Source: Afipia clevelandensis ATCC 49720 (GTDB taxonomy: Bacteria; Pseudomonadota; Alphaproteobacteria; Rhizobiales; Xanthobacteraceae). Taken from it: 64,000 nt of DNA. Shown piece by piece: positions 33,385 to 40,032 of this stretch. Under the pieces are notes generated by a model. The model was not told the DNA's origin, ran no database searches, and saw nothing but the letters and a program-made list of their open reading frames with translations. Every line of letters begins with the position of its first letter. Within the stretch, counting starts at the first letter, position 1. The position numbers were made by a program, and so were the translations under genes. The stretch is from the NCBI RefSeq assembly GCF_000336555.1, contig NZ_KB375281.1, forward strand, positions 2,964,926-3,028,925, read 5' to 3'.

Positions 33385-34185
33385 ATGTACGAGACCACCT
33401 ATCATCGCGCCTCAAGCGTCGAAAACGCGCTCGATCTGTTCAAGAGGGGATCGGACGCAAAGTATCTCGCCGGCGGACAAACTCTGCTGCCGGTGATGAA
33501 GCAGCGGCTGGCGCAGCCGTCGGATGTCATTGACCTTGCCCGTATCCCGGGCCTGAGCGGCGTGTCGGCCACCGGCGACGCGCTCGTCATCAAGGCGGCG
33601 ACGACCTATTACGACATCATGACCAGCGCCGATGCGAAGAAGGCCATCCCCGCCATCGTGCATCTGACCTCGGTGCTCGGCGATCCCGCCGTGCGCTATC
33701 GTGGCACCATCGGCGGCTCGATTGCCAACAACGATCCGGCGGCGGATTTCCCCGCAGCCCTCGTGGCGCTCGACGCCACGGTGAAAACCAACAAGCGCAG
33801 CATCAAGGCCGATGATTTCTTCCAGGGCCTGTTCACGACCGCGCTGGAAGACGGCGAGATCATCACTGAGGTCTCGTTCCCGATTCCGGCAAAGGCCGCC
33901 TACGAGAAGATGCGTCACCCGGCGTCACGCTTCGCGCTCACCGGCGTGTTCGTCGCGAAGACGAAATCGGGAGACGTCCGTGTCGCCGCCACCGGCGCAT
34001 CGCAAAGCGGCGTGATGCGCGTGCCGGCCATCGAGGCTGCCTTGAAGGCGAACTGGTCCGCCAGCGCCATCGACGGAGTGAAAATCTCCGCCGACGGGCT
34101 GATGGAGGATATCCATGGCTCGGCGCCCTACCGCGCCAACCTGATCAAGGTGCTGGCGCAACGCGCGGTTACAGCGGCAGGCTGA
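33385..34185 (+). CDS. Molybdenum hydroxylase FAD-binding medium subunit (CoxM-like)
   Basis: A 266-residue flavoprotein. The two FAD pyrophosphate loops are AGGQTLLP (29-36) and TIGGSIANNDPAADFP (108-123), both standard for this family. The C-terminal CO-dehydrogenase flavoprotein domain includes ASRFALTGVFVAK. It receives electrons from the [2Fe-2S] subunit and hands them to a quinone or another acceptor. Third gene of the operon; a terminator follows at 34205-34232. No CoxD/E/F-type maturation genes are next to it. Confidence 0.9.
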   Translation: MYETTYHRASSVENALDLFKRGSDAKYLAGGQTLLPVMKQRLAQPSDVIDLARIPGLSGVSATGDALVIKAATTYYDIMTSADAKKAIPAIVHLTSVLGDPAVRYRGTIGGSIANNDPAADFPAALVALDATVKTNKRSIKADDFFQGLFTTALEDGEIITEVSFPIPAKAAYEKMRHPASRFALTGVFVAKTKSGDVRVAATGASQSGVMRVPAIEAALKANWSASAIDGVKISADGLMEDIHGSAPYRANLIKVLAQRAVTAAG

Positions 34186-34204
34186 CACCGCCAAATCGAA
34201 ACTT

Positions 34205-34232
34205 AACGGCGCGCAGCGATGCGCGCCGTTTT
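34205..34232 (+). terminator. Intrinsic terminator of the Mo-hydroxylase operon
   Basis: AACGGCGCGCA (34205-34215), loop GCGA, TGCGCGCCGTT (34220-34230) then TT. An 11-bp perfect stem ending in a short U-run, 20 bases after the medium-subunit stop codon. Confidence 0.85.
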
Positions 34233-34476
34233 CGTTGAATCGGCGCTGTTTTGCGAGCTTTCGAGCCGCCGATAGCTGTTTCGGTCCGAAAACCGCCGCA
34301 AACGGCCACCAAAAGCCTCGGCATCACAGTATTCGTTGGTGCTTTTGCCGCAACTGCCCTAAAGCACATCCAATTCATCCTCGCGCCGATGCCTCAGTCC
34401 GGTCACGCCCTTCGGGAGCGATGACCGCTGCGTCTCGGCTGTTTCTGGCGATCCCGCCAATCAAGGTCTGACGTTC

Positions 34477-36423
34477 GTGAAATCCCTGCCTGCAAGTCCG
34501 CCGCTCGCCCGTGCTCTGGCCGAGCGCAACTATCATGACGCAACGCCGGTCCAGACGGCCGTGCTCGCGCCCGAGGCCATCGGCCGCGATCTTCTGGTGT
34601 CGGCGCAAACCGGCTCAGGCAAGACGGTCGCTTACGGGCTCGCAATCGCAAGTGACATGATGGGTGACGCCGAGCGCCTGCCGCGCGCCGCATCGCCGCT
34701 CGCGCTGATCGTCGCGCCGACCCGCGAACTCGCCTTGCAGGTTCATCGCGAACTGGAATGGCTGTACGCCCATGCCGGCGCGCGCGTCGTATCCTGTGTC
34801 GGTGGCATGGACCCGCAGCGTGAAAAGCGCGAACTCGAAGCCGGAGCGCATATCGTGGTCGGCACGCCGGGCCGGCTGTGCGATCACATCCGCCGCAAGC
34901 GTCTCGACGTCACCGAGCTGAAAGCGGTCGTGCTCGACGAAGCCGACGAAATGCTCGATCTCGGCTTCCGCGAGGATATGGAATTCATCCTGGAGACGAC
35001 GCCCGAGACGCGGCGGACGTTGCTGTTCTCGGCAACCCTGCCGCGCACCATCATTACGATGGCAAAGCAGTATCAGCAGGATGCATTCCGCATCGAGGTC
35101 GCCGGTGGTGACGGTGGCCACGCCGACATCGAGTACCGCGCCATCCGCATCGCCCCCGGCGATGTCGAGCATGCGGTCGTCAATGTCCTGCGCTTCTTTG
35201 AATCGCCGACCACCATCGTGTTTTGCAACACCCGCAACGCGGTGAATCATCTGCAGGCTGCACTCCTGGAGCGGGGCTTCTCTGTCGTCGCGCTCTCCGG
35301 CGAACTGACCCAGAACGAGCGCACCAAGGCACTGCAATCCCTGCGCGACGGCCGCGCGCGGGTCTGCGTGGCCACCGATGTCGCCGCCCGCGGCATCGAC
35401 CTGCCCAATCTCGGTCTCGTGATTCATGCGGACCTGCCAAACGACCCGGAGGTGCTGCAGCATCGCTCCGGCCGCACCGGACGCGCCGGCAAGAAAGGCG
35501 TCAGCGTCCTCTTGGTCGTGCCGGCGCGGCGGAAGCGCGCAGAATTTCTGCTCGATCACGCAGGCGTTGAAGCGGCCTGGGGTGTAGCGCCTACCGTTGA
35601 GGAAATCCGCGCGCTGGACCAGCAGCGCATGCTGCAGGATGGACTGTTCGGCGAGGCGGCGACCGAAGACGATCTTGTGCTGGCGCGGACATTGCTCGCA
35701 GAGCGGTCGGCGGAAGACATCGCAACGGCATTGGCGCGGCTCTATCGCTCACGCCTTCCCGCGCCCGAAGACATTCTCGATCCGGGACAGGGGCGCTCAC
35801 GCGACGAGCGCGGCTCAAAGCGCGACAGCCGCGAGCCCCGCAGTGATGATCGTGCGCAGAAGTCAAAAGCGAAGCGGGCCGAGATGCCGGAAGGCAGCAT
35901 GTGGTTTCGCGCCGCGATCGGCCGCAACAAGAATGCCGAAGCGCGCTGGCTGCTGCCGATGATCTGCCGCCGCGGCGGAATCGGCAAGCAGGACATCGGC
36001 GCCATCCGCATTTACGGCAGCAGCACCGAGTTTCAGATTTCCGCCAACGCCGTCGATGGGTTCACTGCAAAGATCAAACGACCCGACAAGGAAGACAATA
36101 TCCGCATCGAGGCATTGCCGGACGGGCCACAGGGCGAGACCGCGGCTTTCGACAAGCGCCCGCGCAAGCCGGCTCGTGAGGATGGAGACTTCAGTGCAAG
36201 GCCGCGCCGCGAGGACAAGCCGCGCTACGACGATAAGCCGCGCTACGACAAGCCGAAGCACGGCGGCAAGCCTCAAGGTGAGGACGCACGCCGTTTCGAG
36301 AACGCGCCGGCGCGCGGCAAAAATCTGCCAACCGGCAAAAAGGCAAACCGCAAGGAATGGCCCGATGTCGAGAAGCCGGCTTTCGGCAAGAAGCCGAAGA
36401 AGAAGCACCGCAAGGGACACTGA
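34477..36423 (+). CDS. DEAD-box RNA helicase with DbpA-type RNA-binding domain
   Basis: A 648-residue helicase. Visible motifs: Q motif ATPVQ (22-26), Walker A AQTGSGKT (43-50), DEAD (154-157), SAT (185-187), ARGIDLP (304-310) and HRSGRTGRAG (329-338). Residues about 474-545 (GSMWFRAAIGRNKNAEARWL onward) are a DbpA-like C-terminal domain, which in relatives recognises structured rRNA. The last hundred residues are low-complexity and rich in Lys, Arg, Asp, with a short DKPRYD repeat. Such enzymes remodel rRNA during 50S assembly or help RNA decay in the cold. The start is GTG 34477. Confidence 0.88.
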   Translation: MKSLPASPPLARALAERNYHDATPVQTAVLAPEAIGRDLLVSAQTGSGKTVAYGLAIASDMMGDAERLPRAASPLALIVAPTRELALQVHRELEWLYAHAGARVVSCVGGMDPQREKRELEAGAHIVVGTPGRLCDHIRRKRLDVTELKAVVLDEADEMLDLGFREDMEFILETTPETRRTLLFSATLPRTIITMAKQYQQDAFRIEVAGGDGGHADIEYRAIRIAPGDVEHAVVNVLRFFESPTTIVFCNTRNAVNHLQAALLERGFSVVALSGELTQNERTKALQSLRDGRARVCVATDVAARGIDLPNLGLVIHADLPNDPEVLQHRSGRTGRAGKKGVSVLLVVPARRKRAEFLLDHAGVEAAWGVAPTVEEIRALDQQRMLQDGLFGEAATEDDLVLARTLLAERSAEDIATALARLYRSRLPAPEDILDPGQGRSRDERGSKRDSREPRSDDRAQKSKAKRAEMPEGSMWFRAAIGRNKNAEARWLLPMICRRGGIGKQDIGAIRIYGSSTEFQISANAVDGFTAKIKRPDKEDNIRIEALPDGPQGETAAFDKRPRKPAREDGDFSARPRREDKPRYDDKPRYDKPKHGGKPQGEDARRFENAPARGKNLPTGKKANRKEWPDVEKPAFGKKPKKKHRKGH

Positions 36424-36495
36424 CTGCGGACCATCATGCGCGGCGAACCGCCGCTACGGTGTTTTTTACAGGAAAATCAAAAAGCTATTTGTGTT

Positions 36496-36585
36496 TGGCG
36501 GAGAGGGAGGGATTCGAACCCCCGATAGGCTTGCACCTATGCCGCATTTCGAGTGCGGTGCATTCAACCACTCTGCCACCTCTCC
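36496..36585 (-). tRNA. tRNA-Ser (anticodon CGA)
   Basis: Reverse-strand 90-base type II tRNA: 5' GGAGAGG pairs with CCTCTCC at the 3' end, followed by encoded CCA. The D-loop GCAGAGTGGTTGAA, anticodon loop CTCGAAA, long variable arm and GGTTCGAATCC are all recognisable. CGA decodes UCG. Confidence 0.95.
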
Positions 36586-36667
36586 AGGCGCCAAGACGGC
36601 GTGACCGCCGGGTTGGGCGGAGTTCTATGCGAGGATTCCCGTCCAGACAAGGCGCTGGAGAGGTTTT

Positions 36668-36691
36668 CCGGTCCCGGAATCGCGGGACCGG
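36668..36691. repeat. Hairpin downstream of the glycosyltransferase operon
   Basis: CCGGTCCCG (36668-36676), loop GAATCG, CGGGACCGG (36683-36691): a perfect 9-bp stem 78 bases past the stop of the last glycosyltransferase gene. On the minus strand no U-tract follows, so it is a candidate Rho-linked or RNA-stabilising end rather than a clear intrinsic terminator. Confidence 0.45.
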
Positions 36692-36768
36692 GAAGCCAAT
36701 GCAGCGGACCAGCCGTTAAAGAGGCAAATTCGGCCGTCTTGCCCCGTTCCGCCGCAGGCAGGCCGCCG

Positions 36769-37458
36769 CTACCGGGGCTTGTTCCTGTGCTGAAGGATGA
36801 TGCTCCGCAGGGCATTCATGGTTTCCTCATCCCTTTCCCCGGTGCTCGTGCGTCCGTAATTGTTCTGGTGCAGCCTGCGGTGGACGATCACTTGATCCAG
36901 CATTCTGGTCGCAAGTCCCATCTGCTTCGCGCGGCCGAGCCATTCCACGAACGAGACGCCGCCGCGATACGAGGGATCGAACGCGCCGATCCTGTCGAAC
37001 TCGGACCTGCGAATGAGCATGCAGGTGCGAATCTCCCCCGGGGCGATGTCCGCGGCGGGCTGCATCGCGGGTCTGCGCTCCAGCGGAACATCAGGGCTGA
37101 TGAACTGCTTCATCAGCCCGAAGACGGCGCCCAGTTCCGGAGCCGTCTGAAGAGCCGCGAGTTGTCGCGCCTGCTTCTCTTCGGCCCAGATGTCGTCGGA
37201 ATCCTGGAATGCAAGCAACTCTCCCCGCGCCATGCCGATCGCACGGTTGAGGGCCGCGGTCTGGCCACGGTTGTCCTGCGTGACAAGCGTCGCGCGCGGC
37301 GAGAAACTCTCGACGATGGCCCGGGTGCTGTCGGTCGACCCGTCATCGACAACAATCACCTCGGCTGGAGGCACGCTCTGCCGCAGCACGCTGTCAATGG
37401 CTTCGGCGACATACAGTTCGGCGTTGTACGCCGCCATGACCACCGACACCTGCGTCAT
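36769..37458 (-). CDS. Glycosyltransferase family 2 protein (second of pair)
   Basis: A 229-residue GT-A fold enzyme. The N terminus MTQVSVVMAAYNAELYV and the nucleotide-binding VIVVDDGSTD are followed by the metal-binding QDSDD and a C-terminal acceptor region (FDPSYRGGVSFVEW). There is no membrane segment. It transfers a sugar from a nucleotide donor to an unknown acceptor. Its start overlaps the stop of the upstream GT2 gene by four bases. It is the last gene in the PqqD-HprK-GT2-GT2 operon, which points to glycosylation of the same substrate the kinase acts on, or of a surface glycan. Confidence 0.86.
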   Translation of the reverse strand: MTQVSVVMAAYNAELYVAEAIDSVLRQSVPPAEVIVVDDGSTDSTRAIVESFSPRATLVTQDNRGQTAALNRAIGMARGELLAFQDSDDIWAEEKQARQLAALQTAPELGAVFGLMKQFISPDVPLERRPAMQPAADIAPGEIRTCMLIRRSEFDRIGAFDPSYRGGVSFVEWLGRAKQMGLATRMLDQVIVHRRLHQNNYGRTSTGERDEETMNALRSIILQHRNKPR

Positions 37459-38141
37459 CGCGGATTGCCCGGCTGTCGGGCCCGCCGCAGTTTCCGGATG
37501 AGGGATGCCGAGATTCCTTCCCGAATCTTGAGCAGGTCATTCGAAGCATTCCCGGCATGGCGACGGTAGCAAAGGCTGATGATGTCGACGCGAACTTCCC
37601 GCATGCCTGCCTCGGCGAGCCTTATGGAGAAATCAATGTCTTCGCCAAAATGCATGCCCTCATCGAAGTGGCCAACGCGATCAATCAAGTTGCGGCGGTA
37701 AAGACCTGTTGCGATATGCGCAGACATATACTGCCCCTCCCACGAGACCGAGTGGGACGAACTGAGGGCGTCTGCTTCAACGATAACGTGCATCCGCCCA
37801 TAGACAGCGTCGCAGTCCCGCTGGCGCCGCATAACTTCGAGAAAACTTTTATGGCGACCTTCAGGCCATGCATCGTCATGATCGAGAAAGCAGATAAATT
37901 CCCCCGATGCATGGTCCAGCCCGATATTGCGCGCGGATGAGACACCCTTCGCAAGGCCGGGAAGAATTCTGATACGCGAATCTCCAATACGCCGGACAAT
38001 CTCACACGTATTGTCGGTGCTGCCATCATCGACAACCAGGATTTCGTCATCATCCTGCAATTGAGCCGTGACCGACATTATCGCCTGGGCAATAAAGCGC
38101 TCTCCGTTTCGCACCGGAACAATGACGCTCGTGACGGTCAT
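37455..38141 (-). CDS. Glycosyltransferase family 2 protein (first of pair)
   Basis: A 228-residue GT-A fold enzyme. MTVTSVIVPVRNGERFI, VVDDGSTDN (around 37-45) and the DHDD metal site (about 87-90) are typical, as is HFGEDIDFSIRLAEAG near the base-binding end. It is only broadly similar to its downstream neighbour, so the pair probably adds different sugars or acts in sequence. It starts six bases after the HprK-like gene and overlaps the next GT2 by four bases, all signs of translational coupling. The acceptor is unknown. Confidence 0.86.
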   Translation of the reverse strand: MTVTSVIVPVRNGERFIAQAIMSVTAQLQDDDEILVVDDGSTDNTCEIVRRIGDSRIRILPGLAKGVSSARNIGLDHASGEFICFLDHDDAWPEGRHKSFLEVMRRQRDCDAVYGRMHVIVEADALSSSHSVSWEGQYMSAHIATGLYRRNLIDRVGHFDEGMHFGEDIDFSIRLAEAGMREVRVDIISLCYRRHAGNASNDLLKIREGISASLIRKLRRARQPGNPR

Positions 38142-38147
38142 CTGGCA

Positions 38148-39149
38148 CTACACTCGATCAAGAAAATCCCGGAACGCGTCCGGAATATAGTTGGGCGTGG
38201 TCCCTGTATCCACAAAAAAGGCCGGAGCTTTTTCCACCAAGGCCGCGACCTTGCGGGTCGTCTTGTCGGGCCAGCCGAGAAGACCGACAGATGTGTGCGG
38301 CAGCAGCGCCGCGAACGCATCGGAGCGACGCGCCGAAGAAAAAACCGGCCTTTCGGAGCCAAGCCGGCGCGGCAGCAGGATCGCTGCGATCTTCCCGCCT
38401 CTCAAACGATGCTGGCCGAATGCGCCGCCAAGGCGCAACTCGTGCCGCGCATCGCCGTCATCGTGAGAGAGTTCGGCGGCGGTGTTGAGCAGGCCCGTAA
38501 ACTCCGACGCCGCGGTTATGCGAAGCCGCGCGGTCGCAAACAACGGCTCGACCTGTCCGGTGTCCGTATTCGCAAACACGAAATCATCTCCGGCATAATC
38601 CCAGCCCGCACGCGCGCAGGCGAGAGACGCGGTGGTCTTCCCGGACTTTCCCTTGCCCGCGAGCAGCAGAAAGCGTCCTTCGCGACCAACGCAACCACCA
38701 TGCACGGCACTCCACGCAGTATCCTTCGTCAGCGCATGAACGAGAGGAAGCCCGGGGCGGCTTGCATACCATGCGGGAGGAGCATCCTGAGGGAGCCAGA
38801 TCAGCGCCCGCTTCGATTCAAAATTCAGGAGCGAAAGAACGTCTTTCTCTCCAGGCTGCCAAGCAGCGTAGCCGGCCTCGCCTGCAAATGTACGAGGTCT
38901 GTCGCGGGGTACCGGGACGATGCCGGAAAGATCAACATCCTTGGCGCCTGCAACCGCCACCGTCAGATCGGCCCTTTGATCGTCACCCGAAAGAAACGAC
39001 GGCAGGAAAATATCCGCGAGGTCCGGCGAAGCAAATTTCAGGGAAAGCGTCAGCGATCCGCAGCGAACAAAATGGCATTCTGCGCGGGAAAAAATCTCGC
39101 TCTGAAAAATCTCATCGACGGATCGCGATAGTTGTCTGTCAGCGGACAT
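38148..39149 (-). CDS. HprK-like serine kinase (HPr-kinase-related, tailoring type)
   Basis: A 333-residue protein. The C-terminal half has the HPr kinase/phosphorylase P-loop GKGKSGKTT (165-173) in LLLAGKGKSGKTTASLACARAG and the acidic pair in YAGDDFVF (D188, D189). H150 lies in VHGG, as in HprK-related kinases. The N-terminal half is not the usual HprK domain. HprK relatives in lasso-peptide loci phosphorylate a serine of the peptide. The pair with PqqD resembles the uncharacterised HPr-rel systems of TIGRFAMs (from memory). ATG 39149 overlaps the PqqD stop by 11 bases; an in-frame ATG at 39185 is less likely. Substrate unknown. Confidence 0.78.
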   Translation of the reverse strand: MSADRQLSRSVDEIFQSEIFSRAECHFVRCGSLTLSLKFASPDLADIFLPSFLSGDDQRADLTVAVAGAKDVDLSGIVPVPRDRPRTFAGEAGYAAWQPGEKDVLSLLNFESKRALIWLPQDAPPAWYASRPGLPLVHALTKDTAWSAVHGGCVGREGRFLLLAGKGKSGKTTASLACARAGWDYAGDDFVFANTDTGQVEPLFATARLRITAASEFTGLLNTAAELSHDDGDARHELRLGGAFGQHRLRGGKIAAILLPRRLGSERPVFSSARRSDAFAALLPHTSVGLLGWPDKTTRKVAALVEKAPAFFVDTGTTPNYIPDAFRDFLDRV

Positions 39150-39561
39150 CGTCCGCCTTGACGGGCCAGCCAGCTTCGTCGACATCGTGAACGGGATCGA
39201 GAAGCAGCAGTTCCTTCAGGTCATCGAACCGATCGAGCACCGGAGCCTGAAATTCGTGCAGCAGGTCGAGCGACGGACCTGCGTTTTGATCCCCGCTGTC
39301 GGCCGGGACGATCAGGCCTTCGCGCACAAGGTGCGCGATGAACGCGCGGACGCTTGCTTCAACGTCCGCCGCCGCGGGAAATTTGCCGGCGAATGCGGTG
39401 ATGATGCTCTGATCGGACGCTCCGGCTCTTAACGCCAGCCACACCTTGGCGCCGCTGTCGGCAAGACTGTAATAGAGGCCGCTGTCGTAGTTCGCGAGCA
39501 CCACTTCGTCATCGAATTCCTTGCTGATGATCTTCGGTACTTCTGTTGTGTAGTACTGCAC
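39139..39561 (-). CDS. PqqD-like peptide-recognition protein with precursor-like C-terminal tail
   Basis: A 140-residue protein. Residues 1-85 are a PqqD/RRE fold: an early strand pair around EVVLANYDSGLYYSLADSGAKVW (its beginning is the substrate-binding edge) and a three-helix part ending FIAHLVREGLIVP. The tail (95-140) contains F-Q-A-P-V-L at 104-109, which fits the Y/FxxPxL motif that RREs bind in lasso-peptide leaders, then LDPVHDVDEAGWP (121-133). GTG 39561 is chosen because GGAGCAG lies before it and relatives start close to the first strand; ATG 39600 without a clear ribosome site is the alternative. First gene of the HprK-GT2-GT2 operon. Confidence 0.72.
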   Translation of the reverse strand: MQYYTTEVPKIISKEFDDEVVLANYDSGLYYSLADSGAKVWLALRAGASDQSIITAFAGKFPAAADVEASVRAFIAHLVREGLIVPADSGDQNAGPSLDLLHEFQAPVLDRFDDLKELLLLDPVHDVDEAGWPVKADDVR

Positions 39562-40032
39562 GGTTCTGCTCCGCAGAAATGAGACGTCATCAAATGCCAT
39601 GGCGGACGAGCGAAAAACATTAAAAAAGGCCGAAATCTTGCCCGCAAATCCATGGTTCAATAGCCTGGCCGCTCCCCGTTTTGCTACGTCAGGCGCTTGC
39701 CGGAAACCAAGTGAGCCGACGTGCGGATCAAGAAGGGACCAACCGCATATAATATATTAATACCTTCAATCACTTCGGAGGAAAAGAACTGGCTTCTTCC
39801 GGTTATCACAGCGCGCCGCTGACCTGCGCGATCAGGCGCGTCTCGAGCTGTTGCGTCAGGATCTCATCGGTTCCTATGTCGCGAAAGTCTTGTTGATTCC
39901 ATAACAACGATATTCATTGGCTACGATGAAACAGAGCGACATGGGACGTCGCGACTAGTATAAAGTTTAGTATCGCAAGTCAGTAAGAGCATATCATTCT
40001 TCAATGCATTTCTCCCGCCAGTTTTCCGCCTT
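39562..40032. other. Divergent intergenic region of the PqqD/nucleotidyltransferase cluster
   Basis: These 471 bases separate the PqqD operon from the nucleotidyltransferase gene. TATAAT at 39748-39753 is a good plus-strand -10 element, without a clear -35. GGAGG at 39777-39781 is a strong ribosome-binding site, but no ATG, GTG or TTG follows at useful spacing; only CTG 39789 does, opening a 35-codon frame rich in Ser and Cys that ends at 39896. Another frame (39761-39903) encodes a helix-like ADLRDQARLELLRQDLIGSY without a start codon. It may be a decayed gene or an undetected peptide gene. Confidence 0.4.

Noticed and set aside
30447-34185. Aerobic CO dehydrogenase operon
   Set aside because: The large subunit has AYRGAGR rather than AYxCSFR, so the Cu-binding cysteine needed for CO oxidation is missing.
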